Assembly: GCF_002174125.1 (NCBI RefSeq) | Contig: NZ_NEXX01000002.1 | Coordinates: forward strand, 310,001 to 374,000 | Reading direction: 5' to 3' | Source: Acinetobacter populi | GTDB taxonomy: Bacteria > Pseudomonadota > Gammaproteobacteria > Pseudomonadales > Moraxellaceae | DNA: 64,000 nt | In this document: positions 1 to 7,826 of the stretch, piece after piece | Layout of the letters: the number at the start of each line of letters is the position of its first letter | Position numbering within the stretch: the stretch's first letter is position 1 | Program-made: the position numbers and the translations under genes | The notes under the pieces: generated by a model | Seen by the model: the letters and a program-made list of their open reading frames with translations, nothing else | Told to the model about the DNA's origin: nothing | Databases searched by the model: none

Positions 1-759
1 ACAAGCTGTGTCTATTCTCACGAAAATGCCATGCAAAGCGTTCGAGACTGGGTCTGTTATGCGACACCCATTATCGATAAAATGACCAAACAATATTATG
101 GCATTGTCAACTTATCGACCAAGTATAAAAAGCACAGTATTCTAGGTAAACTTGCGGTTGAACGCTGCTCAGATATTATTCTGGGAACCTTGCAGCTGAT
201 TAAACAGGACCGTCTGATCATTCATGCTTTTGGCACACCACAAATATCGTTTAATCATCAACCTTTAACACTTACGCACCGGCAAATAGAAATCCTGTGT
301 ATTCTGGCCCTTTGCCCTGCCGGAATTAGTCTGGATGAATTGCATTATGCCTTGTATGGTGATCGTGAGGTCAGTAGTAAAACCTTAAAATCAGAAATTT
401 CCCAGTTGCGTCATCTATTAAATGATCAGATTCAATCCCGTTCCTATCGTTTGACCTGTGAAGTACAATGTGACTTTATCACTGCCGAGCAATCACTTAA
501 TTCAGGCTGCTTCTCGACGGCATGTAATCTATATAAGGGAAATTTTTTATCTAAATCGGATAGTCCTTTTTTAAGAGCATGGCGCGAATCCTTTGATGCC
601 AGACTCAGCTATCATATTCATCAATCACATGATGTCGAACAATTACTCGCGCTGGTACAACGAGCACCCGACCGTATAGATGCAGTCGAGCGTTTACTGG
701 ATCTTTTACCTGTCAATAGTCCGTATCGGGATAAAATCGCTGCACTTTTGATGCTATAG
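1..759 (+). CDS. GAF-domain/winged-helix transcriptional regulator, C-terminal part (5' end outside window)
   Basis: The frame is open from base 1, so the gene begins before the window; the first internal ATG at 31 is not a convincing start. The visible first ~45 residues (containing YYGIVNLSTKYKKHSIL) look like the end of a GAF-type sensory domain. From about residue 80 on, LTLTHRQIEILCILALCP and the following ~60 residues look like a winged-helix DNA-binding domain of the response-regulator C-terminal type. The family is known from Acinetobacter as GAF/helix-turn-helix regulators, but the ligand and targets cannot be told from the sequence. It stands alone, 233 bp upstream of rpsF. The domain reading is inference from motif appearance. 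Confidence 0.6.
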   Translation, partial: TSCVYSHENAMQSVRDWVCYATPIIDKMTKQYYGIVNLSTKYKKHSILGKLAVERCSDIILGTLQLIKQDRLIIHAFGTPQISFNHQPLTLTHRQIEILCILALCPAGISLDELHYALYGDREVSSKTLKSEISQLRHLLNDQIQSRSYRLTCEVQCDFITAEQSLNSGCFSTACNLYKGNFLSKSDSPFLRAWRESFDARLSYHIHQSHDVEQLLALVQRAPDRIDAVERLLDLLPVNSPYRDKIAALLML

Positions 760-917
760 CTCACCCCTTCCATGCACATGACTGGAAAATCCGGATGACA
801 TGGCATGGATCATTATCCAAGATATATGGATAATCCATTCTCTATTCAGATAAAATCAAACATGTTTTACTTGAAATTTACTGTCAAATTCATTAAAATT
901 CGCCCTCGCACTTATGC

Positions 918-985
918 GACACAACTATTTTGGTTGTGACTCCTTGCTTCTGACACATTGTCAGGGGCTGTTTAAACCGTAAGGA
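918..985 (+). promoter_or_regulatory. Structured rpsF leader, candidate S6:S18 autoregulatory RNA
   Basis: Two hairpins precede rpsF. The first pairs CACAAC (920-925) with GTTGTG (933-938). The second pairs CTGACA (950-955) with TGTCAG (959-964) and is followed by AAACCGTAAGGAG just before the start codon. Leaders of bacterial rpsF operons are known to bind the S6:S18 complex through a short stem and a CCG element. The stem, the CCGT and the position fit, but the family match was not tested with a covariance model. Confidence 0.4.
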
Positions 986-992
986 GCTGACA

Positions 993-1379
993 ATGCGTCA
1001 CTACGAAATCGTGCTTTTGGTACATCCAGACCAAAGCGATCAGGTTGTGGGTATGGTTGAACGCTATATCGCACAAATCAAAGAAGCCGGTGGTCAAATC
1101 CATCGTTTAGAAGATTGGGGCCGTCGCCAATTGGCTTACCCAATTAACAAAATTCACAAAGCACACTACATTTTAATGAATGTTGAATGTGGTCAAACTA
1201 CGCTTGATGAATTAGAAGAATTATTCCGTTATAACGACGCAATCATTCGTAATATTATCATTCGTCGTGAACATGCGATTACTGAAGAATCTTTATTGGC
1301 TAAGAGTGCTGAAGAAAAACGTGCCCGTAAGGCGCAACGTGAAGAAGCACAACAAGCTCAAGAATCTGTTGAAGGATAA
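993..1379 (+). CDS. rpsF: 30S ribosomal protein S6
   Basis: The protein has 128 residues and starts [15 protein letters not shown], the standard S6 N terminus. S6 binds 16S rRNA in the platform of the small subunit as a heterodimer with S18, whose gene follows 11 bp downstream. The C-terminal tail after about residue 108 is charged and Glu/Gln/Ala-rich, as in other gammaproteobacterial S6 proteins that are substrates for RimK glutamylation. The Shine-Dalgarno AAGGAG lies 7 bases before the ATG. It is the first gene of the rpsF-rpsR-rplI operon. Confidence 0.97.
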   Translation: MRHYEIVLLVHPDQSDQVVGMVERYIAQIKEAGGQIHRLEDWGRRQLAYPINKIHKAHYILMNVECGQTTLDELEELFRYNDAIIRNIIIRREHAITEESLLAKSAEEKRARKAQREEAQQAQESVEG

Positions 1380-1390
1380 GGAGAACACAC

Positions 1391-1618
1391 ATGGCACGTT
1401 TTTACCGTCGTCGCAAGTTCTGCCGCTTCACAGCTGAGAATGTTGCATACATCGACTACAAAGATATCGACACTTTAAAACAGTACATCACTGAAAATGG
1501 CAAAATTGTTCCTAGCCGTATCACTGGTACTCGTGCGCGTTATCAACGTCAATTAGCGCTTGCAATCAAACAAGCTCGCTACTTGTCTTTGATTCCTTAC
1601 ACTGACAACCATAAGTGA
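1391..1618 (+). CDS. rpsR: 30S ribosomal protein S18
   Basis: This 75-residue, strongly basic protein starts [13 protein letters not shown] and contains the S18 signature around [19 protein letters not shown]18 pairs with S6 on the 30S platform. Length and sequence match the family over the whole gene. A GGAG Shine-Dalgarno lies just after the rpsF stop codon, and rplI follows after 8 bp, so the three genes are co-transcribed. Confidence 0.97.
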   Translation: MARFYRRRKFCRFTAENVAYIDYKDIDTLKQYITENGKIVPSRITGTRARYQRQLALAIKQARYLSLIPYTDNHK

Positions 1619-1626
1619 GGTGAGCT

Positions 1627-2073
1627 GTGGACATTATTCTATTACAACGCATTAAAAACCTGGGTAAATTAGGTGACAAAGTTGCAGTTAAAGCTGGCTA
1701 TGGTCGTAACTTCCTAATTCCTCAAGGTAAAGCTGTTGCTGCAACTGAAGCAAATACTGCTGCTTTTGAAGCTCGTCGTGCAGAACTCGAGAAACAAGAA
1801 GCTGAAGTATTGGCTGCTGCGAATGCCCGTGCTGAACAATTGAACGAAGTGAATATCGTTATTACTGCAAAAGCTGGTGATGAAGGTAAACTTTTCGGTT
1901 CTATCGGTACGCGTGATATCGCTGATGCCTTAACTGCTGCTGGTCTTACAGTAGACCGTTCAGAAGTTCGTCTTCCAAACGGTGCACTTCGTCATACTGG
2001 CGAATTTACAATTGCTGTTCAATTACATCACGATGTAACTGCTGAAGTACTTGTAACAATCGTTTCTGAATAA
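1627..2073 (+). CDS. rplI: 50S ribosomal protein L9
   Basis: This 148-residue protein begins [19 protein letters not shown] and carries the L9 N-terminal RNA-binding signature ([13 protein letters not shown]). A long central helix and a C-terminal domain follow. The start codon is GTG, chosen because it gives the family N terminus and has AGGTGAG directly upstream. L9 binds 23S rRNA near the L1 stalk. It is the last gene of the operon; a strong terminator follows 31 bp after the stop. Confidence 0.96.
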   Translation: MDIILLQRIKNLGKLGDKVAVKAGYGRNFLIPQGKAVAATEANTAAFEARRAELEKQEAEVLAAANARAEQLNEVNIVITAKAGDEGKLFGSIGTRDIADALTAAGLTVDRSEVRLPNGALRHTGEFTIAVQLHHDVTAEVLVTIVSE

Positions 2074-2104
2074 TTTCTCTTTCTAGACAAATTATTCAAA
2101 CAAG

Positions 2105-2131
2105 AGGCATGTGGAAACACATGCCTTTTTT
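2105..2131 (+). terminator. Rho-independent terminator after rplI
   Basis: A 9-bp perfect stem AGGCATGTG/CACATGCCT with a GAAA loop is followed by a run of T. It ends the rpsF-rpsR-rplI transcript. Confidence 0.9.
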
Positions 2132-2221
2132 GTTGTAATGACCACACTCTCCATTCATTTTTAATGCTAAAATCTTATCCCTTAATTCATCGATCACATT
2201 TCTTTTTAGGTACTATTTCTT

Positions 2222-3664
2222 ATGTCGGCTAAGGACAAACAAGCGTCTTCCAAAACGACAAATTCAGATAATGCAGTAAACGACCAACAAAAAAACTTTC
2301 GTACGCCACCACATAACTTGACGATGGAACAAGCAGTATTGGCGGCATTGATGACGGTTGCAGAATCATGGGAAAGCATTGCCGATATTTTATCTGAGCA
2401 TGATTTCTATGCTGCACGCCACCGTTATATTTTTCAGGCGATTGCCAAACTGGCCAATTCAAATCAGCCTTATGATGCGGTACTGGTTAATGACTGGCTT
2501 GCCAATCAACATTTGCTCGAAGCTGCGGGTGGCGAAGCCTATCTCATGCAATTGATGTCGGAATCACCAACCTCTTTATTTAACCTGCCAAGCTATGCAG
2601 AAAAAGTAAAGGAACTGTCGACCCTACGCAACATGATCGGAGTCGGCAATGAGATCTTACAGACCGCCTACGATCCCAAAGGACAAACAGTTTCCGACTT
2701 ATTGGACCTTGCCGAAACCAATATTTTTTCTCTTGCAGAACAACATAATAATCGCCAGAGCAAAACCGGACCACAATCAATTAGCGATGTGGTCACTTCC
2801 GTCGTCAGCAAACTGGACGAATTATCCAAACTGGACAGTAACATTACCGGTCTATCCACCGGCTTTGTCGAACTGGACAACAAAACCTATGGCATGCAAG
2901 CAGGCGACCTGATTATTGTCGCAGCGCGTCCATCGATGGGTAAAACAACCTTTGCCATGAATTTGGTCGAAAGTGTCCTCTTTAACTGCGATCTGCCAGC
3001 GCTGGTCTTTTCCATGGAAATGCCAGCCGACTCAATTGCCATGCGGATGATTTCCTCTTTTGGCCGTGTCCACCAGGGACATTTACGCTCTGGTAAACTT
3101 GATGGTGATGAATGGTCGAAGGTCACCAGTACCATTGTGCATCTCGAATCGAAGCACCTCTATATTGATGACTCTTCTGCCCTGCCACCGACCGAACTAC
3201 GTTCCCGGGCACGCCGTATTGCCAAACAGCATGATGGTAAACTCGGCTGTATCATGGTCGATTATTTACAGTTGATGAAAGTACCCGGTATGGGTGATAA
3301 CCGTGTAGGTGAGATCTCGGAAATTTCCCGAAGTTTAAAAGCACTGGCAAAAGAGATGAATTGTCCAGTGATCGCCTTGTCACAGCTGAACCGAAGTCTG
3401 GAAAACCGCCCCAATAAACGTCCAGTTATGTCTGATCTACGTGAATCCGGTGCAATCGAGCAAGATGCCGATTTAATTATGTTTATTTACCGTGATGAGG
3501 TTTACAATAAGGAATCCAAAGAAGCCGGTACAGCCGAGATCATTATTGGTAAACAGCGTAATGGTCCAATTGGTACTGTGCGTTTGGCTTTTGAGGGACA
3601 ATATACCCGATTCAGTAATTTATCCCCAGAGTTCTACAATAATTTTCAAGAAAATGAAGAATAG
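2222..3664 (+). CDS. dnaB: Replicative DNA helicase DnaB
   Basis: This 480-residue protein is a hexameric 5'-3' helicase that unwinds DNA at the replication fork and recruits primase. The N-terminal domain covers roughly residues 28-175. The RecA-like motor domain has Walker A ARPSMGKTT at about 235-243, Walker B-like IMVDYLQLM, and the DnaB motif SDLRESGAIEQDAD near the C terminus. Length is as usual for the family. The first 25 residues are polar and probably disordered. It lies downstream of rplI and 27 bp upstream of alr, an order common in gammaproteobacteria, so dnaB and alr may share a transcript. Confidence 0.97.
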   Translation: MSAKDKQASSKTTNSDNAVNDQQKNFRTPPHNLTMEQAVLAALMTVAESWESIADILSEHDFYAARHRYIFQAIAKLANSNQPYDAVLVNDWLANQHLLEAAGGEAYLMQLMSESPTSLFNLPSYAEKVKELSTLRNMIGVGNEILQTAYDPKGQTVSDLLDLAETNIFSLAEQHNNRQSKTGPQSISDVVTSVVSKLDELSKLDSNITGLSTGFVELDNKTYGMQAGDLIIVAARPSMGKTTFAMNLVESVLFNCDLPALVFSMEMPADSIAMRMISSFGRVHQGHLRSGKLDGDEWSKVTSTIVHLESKHLYIDDSSALPPTELRSRARRIAKQHDGKLGCIMVDYLQLMKVPGMGDNRVGEISEISRSLKALAKEMNCPVIALSQLNRSLENRPNKRPVMSDLRESGAIEQDADLIMFIYRDEVYNKESKEAGTAEIIIGKQRNGPIGTVRLAFEGQYTRFSNLSPEFYNNFQENEE

Positions 3665-3691
3665 TTTCTTCATCGTTTAAGGAGTTTCGCT

Positions 3692-4771
3692 GTGCGTCAG
3701 GCAACGGTTTGTATTCACAAACAAGCATTACAGCATAATTTTCAACGTGTAAAACAACTTGTCCCAACTGCAAAAGTTGTGTGCATGGTCAAGGCCAATG
3801 CCTATGGTATTGGGGTACAGCCCGCCATTGAAGCATTTGACGAAGCCGATGCTTTTGGTGTTGCCTGTTTGGATGAAGCACTGGAAATTCGCAAACTGGG
3901 CAACCAGAAGCCAATTACCCTGATCGAAGGGGTTTTTAGCCAGAATGAAATGGCGATTGCCGTTGCAGAAAAAATCGAATGTATTGTGCATCACCAACAA
4001 CAACTTGACTGGTTATATAACTACAAAGAACAGTATCAGCAAGCCGGTTTAAAAGTCTGGGTAAAGCTCAATAGCGGTATGAATCGTCTGGGTTTTAAAG
4101 TACCGGAAATTATTGACGTTATTCAACAATTAAAGTCAGATGGTTTCCATTGTGTACTTGCCATGCATTTCGCCAATGCCGATGTTCCCGATCATCCGAT
4201 GAATCAGCATCAGATTTCACAACTATTACAGGTCAAAGCCGCCTGCATGCCGATTGAAGTTTCCTGCTGTAATTCAGCAGCCATTTTCAATTATCCTGAA
4301 TTGCATTTTGATTATGTTCGCCCCGGCATTATGCTCTATGGTGCTTCTCCTTTTGAAGATCGTTCTGCTCAGGATTTGGGTGTACAACCAGCGATGCAAT
4401 TTAATGCTGCTATTATTGCCATCAATCAGATCAAAGCAGGTGAATTTGTCGGTTATGGTTCTCGCTATAAAGCACCTAAAGATATGACCATTGCTGTGGT
4501 GTCAATTGGTTATGGCGATGGCTATCCGCGCGCCTTTGTAAAAGATAATTTTGTTGCCATTGAGGGTCAGTTGGTGCCTGTGGTCGGACGTGTCAGCATG
4601 GACATGATCACCATTGATGTGACCGACATTGCAGCACAAGTCACCATCGATACACCTGTTGAACTATGGGGTAAAACCCGTCTGGTCGATGATGTGGCAA
4701 CAGCCAATGGAACCATTGGTTATGAATTGTTATGTCGCTTAACCAATCGTCCCAAACGCATTATCGAGTAA
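3692..4771 (+). CDS. alr: Alanine racemase (PLP-dependent)
   Basis: The 359-residue protein makes D-alanine from L-alanine for peptidoglycan. The PLP lysine is K34 in VCMVKANAYGIG. The second catalytic base, a tyrosine, is Y255 in FVGYGSRYK. The C-terminal beta domain contains GRVSMDMITIDVT. The start is GTG, with AAGGAG at 3679-3684 giving good spacing and the family N terminus. It follows dnaB closely, and a long perfect hairpin lies right after the stop codon. Confidence 0.96.
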   Translation: MRQATVCIHKQALQHNFQRVKQLVPTAKVVCMVKANAYGIGVQPAIEAFDEADAFGVACLDEALEIRKLGNQKPITLIEGVFSQNEMAIAVAEKIECIVHHQQQLDWLYNYKEQYQQAGLKVWVKLNSGMNRLGFKVPEIIDVIQQLKSDGFHCVLAMHFANADVPDHPMNQHQISQLLQVKAACMPIEVSCCNSAAIFNYPELHFDYVRPGIMLYGASPFEDRSAQDLGVQPAMQFNAAIIAINQIKAGEFVGYGSRYKAPKDMTIAVVSIGYGDGYPRAFVKDNFVAIEGQLVPVVGRVSMDMITIDVTDIAAQVTIDTPVELWGKTRLVDDVATANGTIGYELLCRLTNRPKRIIE

Positions 4772-4777
4772 TCATGC

Positions 4778-4810
4778 TTGCGCTTTTATGCCAATTCCAT
4801 AAAAGCGCAA
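4778..4810 (+). terminator. Perfect 13-bp hairpin after alr
   Basis: TTGCGCTTTTATG (4778-4790) pairs perfectly with 4798-4810 around a 7-base loop. There is no clear T run after it, so termination may be inefficient or factor-assisted. Confidence 0.55.
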
Positions 4811-4905
4811 CAAATCATGAAAAATCGATCTATTCATCGTCAAATGCATCTCTTACAATCTTTTCTTTATCAATATTTAATATAAAAAAATAAAATTTGC
4901 TTATT

Positions 4906-4933
4906 TTGAAGAATAACAGTGCAGGCGTACTAT
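4906..4933 (+). promoter_or_regulatory. Possible sigma-70 promoter of the rhodanese/encapsulin operon
   Basis: TTGAAG (4906-4911) and TACTAT (4928-4933) are separated by 16 bp and lie 39 bp upstream of the rhodanese start. The match is moderate and this AT-rich stretch offers alternatives. Confidence 0.3.
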
Positions 4934-4972
4934 TTAGACATTGAAACACATGTCGTATTGTAGGAAAACGTA

Positions 4973-5479
4973 ATGAACGCCAAAGTAGAAACTCAATTTT
5001 TAAATACAACAGCATATAGCCAATTAAATCAGCAACAAGCGCAAGAGATTCTCGAAAAGGCTCAAAACTACGCAGCAGAAAATGAATTGGATTTTACTGG
5101 TAGCCTGACACCGCAGGAAGCATGGCAACTGTTTTAAAGTGGACATGCCGTTGTGGTTGATGTGCGTACCAATGAAGAACGTAAATTTGTCGGTTATGTT
5201 CCAGAAACTACGCATATTGCTTGGGCAACGGGTACCTCCTTTAATCGCAATCCACGATTTTTAAAAGAACTGGAAAATAAAGTCGGCAAAGATAAAACGA
5301 TTTTACTCTTATGCCGTAGTGGTAACCGTTCTGCACTGGCCGCTGCGGCTGCCTATCAGGCGGGGTTTGAACAGGTGTATAATATACTCGAAGGGTTTGA
5401 AGGTGATCTAAACGAACAACAGCAGCGCAACCAGAGTAATGGTTGGCGTATTCGTCAATTGCCATGGGTACAGGATTGA
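4973..5479 (+). pseudogene. Rhodanese-like sulfurtransferase interrupted by an in-frame TAA
   Basis: An ATG at 4973 opens a frame running to 5479 (168 codons), interrupted only by TAA at 5135-5137 (codon 55). Reading continues in the same frame into an intact rhodanese domain with VVVDVRTNEE and the active-site loop LLLCRSGNRSALAA. The context LF-stop-SGHAVVVDVR suggests a CAA (Gln) codon changed to TAA by one transition. The gene heads an operon with epsC, the encapsulin shell and its cysteine desulfurase cargo, where a rhodanese gene is known in Acinetobacter. Restart at GTG 5153 could yield a shortened 108-residue domain, but no convincing ribosome site precedes it. A sequencing error is the main alternative. 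Confidence 0.75.
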
Positions 5480-5546
5480 TTTACCCATCAGACTCGTTTG
5501 ATAACAATTGCCCTAAGTAAAAATCACCCAAGTAAAGGAGTACGCC

Positions 5547-6461
5547 GTGTCACACTGGCAAATTCAACATGTGATTCATGGTCTGCAACATGCCCGGCAT
5601 GACTGGCGTGAATCACAACAACGTGCCAAGGAATTTGGTGGGCGTGAACTGCCCTCCAAAGAAGCCTTAAAACAAATTTTAACAGACCTATGTGGCATTC
5701 TATTTCCAATGCGACTTGGGCCCAGCGAACTGCGTCAGGAAAGCGAAGATTACTATATTGCCTATACCCTTGATCGTGTACTGAATGATTTATTTCAGCA
5801 GGTAGTACTCACCTTAAGTTATGAAACCAAGCGTTTGCATATTCAGCAGGAACTGGTACAACACAGGGAACATGCGCACCAAATTGTACAGAATTTTGCT
5901 AATGATTTGCCTACAATCCGGCGTTTGTTAGATGCCGATGTACTGGCGGCATTTGACGGTGATCCAGCTGCCCGAAATGTGGATGAAGTACTCCTCTGCT
6001 ATCCGGGTATTTTTGCCATTATTTATCATCGTATTGCTCACCAACTTTTCCCGCATGTGCCTTTATTGTCACGAATTATTTCCGAATTGGCGCATTCTGC
6101 AACGGGTATCGATATTCATCCCGGCGCACAGATTGGCAAAGGCTTCTTCATTGATCATGGTACCGGTGTGGTCATCGGTGAAACCTGTATCATTGGCGAA
6201 CGGGTTCGTATTTATCAGGCCGTAACACTGGGTGCAAAACGCTTTGAAATTGACGATTCCGGTTCATTGAAAAAAGATTATGCTCGACATCCTATTGTTG
6301 AAGATGAAGTCGTGATTTATGCCGGTGCAACCATTCTTGGACGTATTACCATTGGCAAAGGCTCAACCATTGGCGGTAATGTCTGGTTAACCCACAGTAT
6401 TGCTCCAAATAGTCAGATTTTACAATCCAGTTCGGAGCAATCAACCAAAACATCAATTTAG
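5547..6461 (+). CDS. epsC: Serine O-acetyltransferase, EpsC/SrpH type
   Basis: This enzyme makes O-acetylserine from serine and acetyl-CoA, the acceptor for sulfide in cysteine synthesis. It has 304 residues: an alpha-helical N-terminal part (about 1-170), then a left-handed beta-helix of hexapeptide repeats from about 185 (HPGAQIGKGFFIDHGTGVVI and GETCIIGERVRIYQAVTLGA). The acetyl-CoA site and catalytic His lie in that segment. The start is GTG with AAAGGAG at 5534-5540. It sits between the rhodanese and the encapsulin shell gene; serine acetyltransferases are regular partners of family 2A encapsulins. The symbol follows current usage for this long form; cysE-like is equally fair. Confidence 0.9.
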   Translation: MSHWQIQHVIHGLQHARHDWRESQQRAKEFGGRELPSKEALKQILTDLCGILFPMRLGPSELRQESEDYYIAYTLDRVLNDLFQQVVLTLSYETKRLHIQQELVQHREHAHQIVQNFANDLPTIRRLLDADVLAAFDGDPAARNVDEVLLCYPGIFAIIYHRIAHQLFPHVPLLSRIISELAHSATGIDIHPGAQIGKGFFIDHGTGVVIGETCIIGERVRIYQAVTLGAKRFEIDDSGSLKKDYARHPIVEDEVVIYAGATILGRITIGKGSTIGGNVWLTHSIAPNSQILQSSSEQSTKTSI

Positions 6462-6893
6462 CGCCAATCATAAGTTATTGATTCTAAATAATTTTAAAAT
6501 TGTAAGGAAATCTGATATTCACAATAATCAGGGCATGGAAACGATAAAACAATAAATTGTTTTATCGACATATTTAAATCATTTTCCTGTCCTGATTTTA
6601 TCCGTTTTTGCTGATCAATTTTGCAAATTTTTCAGCACAAATGGTGATGATCAGCTGAAATAAATATGCAAAAATCACCCAATAACCCTGCACATTTATA
6701 TGTTTTTTAATGTCCGTAATTGAAAACAATTATCTCTTAGCATTTTTATATATTTTTTTCTCATATATTTATCTATATAAGTTATATAGAAATTTTTATG
6801 GAAACATTATCTTAATTTGTTATTTTCCAAAATGTTTTTTTCCACTTAATCTTATATGCATCTTGTTAACAACGCCGTATGTAGGACAAATTG
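6462..6893 (+). other. 432-bp AT-rich gap before the shell gene, with two inverted repeats
   Basis: No convincing gene is seen. A perfect 11-bp inverted repeat (CGATAAAACAA, 6542-6552, with 6557-6567, TAAA loop) lies soon after epsC and may attenuate or terminate. A second pair, GCTGATCA (6610-6617) and TGATCAGC (6648-6655), is spaced by 30 bases and resembles an operator or a larger hairpin. The last 200 bases are very A/T-rich and may hold a separate promoter for the shell-cargo pair. A 65-codon open frame at 6710-6907 has low-complexity hydrophobic content and is not accepted. Confidence 0.5.
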
Positions 6894-7826
6894 ATGGCAA
6901 AAAATAGTGATAAAACTCAACTTGCACTGGGCGATATTGCAGCACGCCAGCTCGCCAATGCAACGAAAACCGTTCCTCAACTTTCCACCATTACACCACG
7001 TTGGTTAACCCACTTATTACAATGGGTACCTGTTGAAGCGGGTATTTACCGTGTCAACCGTGTGAATAATACCGATGATATTCAGGTAGCATGTACACAG
7101 CGTGATGAGGCGACTTTGCCACAAACTTTTGTGGACTATGATCCTCAGCCACGTGAATACTTCCTAAATGGTGTATCGACAGTTCTTGATGTGCATACCC
7201 GTGTTGCCGATCTCTATAGCAGCCCGCATGACCAGATTAAAGAACAATTACGTCTGACCATCGAAACCATCAAAGAACGTCAGGAAAGTGAACTGATTAA
7301 TAACCCGGAATATGGTTTATTGGCCAGTGTAACAGACGACCAACGTTTATCGACTTTAAGTGGTCCACCTACCCCTGATGATCTGGACGATTTATTACGT
7401 AAAGTCTGGAAAGAACCAGGATTCTTCCTTGCACATCCAGATGCGATTGCCGCTTTTGGTCGTGAATGTACTCGCCGTGGTGTTCCACCACCAACAGTAA
7501 GCCTGTTCGGTTCGCAGTTCATTACATGGCGTGGCGTACCGCTAATTCCTTCCAACAAAATTCCTGTAGAAGATGGCAAAACCAAAATCATTTTGCTCCG
7601 TGTAGGTGAAAAACGTCAGGGCGTTGTTGGTTTATTCCAACCGGGTCTTGCAGGTGAACAATCACCTGGTTTATCTGTACGTTTCATGGGGATTAATCGC
7701 AATGCTATTGCGTCTTATCTGATCTCATTATATTGCTCTCTTGCGGTACTCACCGAAGATGCGCTTGCTGTATTAGAAGATGTGGAGATAGATAAATATC
7801 ATGACTACCCAGTTAACTACAAATAA
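6894..7826 (+). CDS. Family 2A encapsulin nanocompartment shell protein
   Basis: The 310-residue protein begins MAKNSDKTQLALGDIAARQL and shows the family 2A (SrpI-like) shell pattern, including TPRWLTHLLQWVPVEAGIYR and FGRECTRRGVPPPTVSLFGS. Such proteins have the HK97 capsid fold and assemble into a closed icosahedral shell. In Acinetobacter the shell houses a cysteine desulfurase and stores elemental sulfur (known from published work on this family). The ATG at 6894 is preferred over the in-frame TTG at 6891; AGGAC lies 6 bases upstream of the ATG. The cargo gene overlaps the last 26 bp, which suggests coupled translation and a fixed shell:cargo ratio. Confidence 0.93.
   Translation: MAKNSDKTQLALGDIAARQLANATKTVPQLSTITPRWLTHLLQWVPVEAGIYRVNRVNNTDDIQVACTQRDEATLPQTFVDYDPQPREYFLNGVSTVLDVHTRVADLYSSPHDQIKEQLRLTIETIKERQESELINNPEYGLLASVTDDQRLSTLSGPPTPDDLDDLLRKVWKEPGFFLAHPDAIAAFGRECTRRGVPPPTVSLFGSQFITWRGVPLIPSNKIPVEDGKTKIILLRVGEKRQGVVGLFQPGLAGEQSPGLSVRFMGINRNAIASYLISLYCSLAVLTEDALAVLEDVEIDKYHDYPVNYK

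Noticed and set aside
6710..6907. 65-codon plus-strand frame before the encapsulin shell gene
   Set aside because: Extremely A/T-rich, Phe/Tyr/Leu low-complexity product without a ribosome site, overlapping the shell start.
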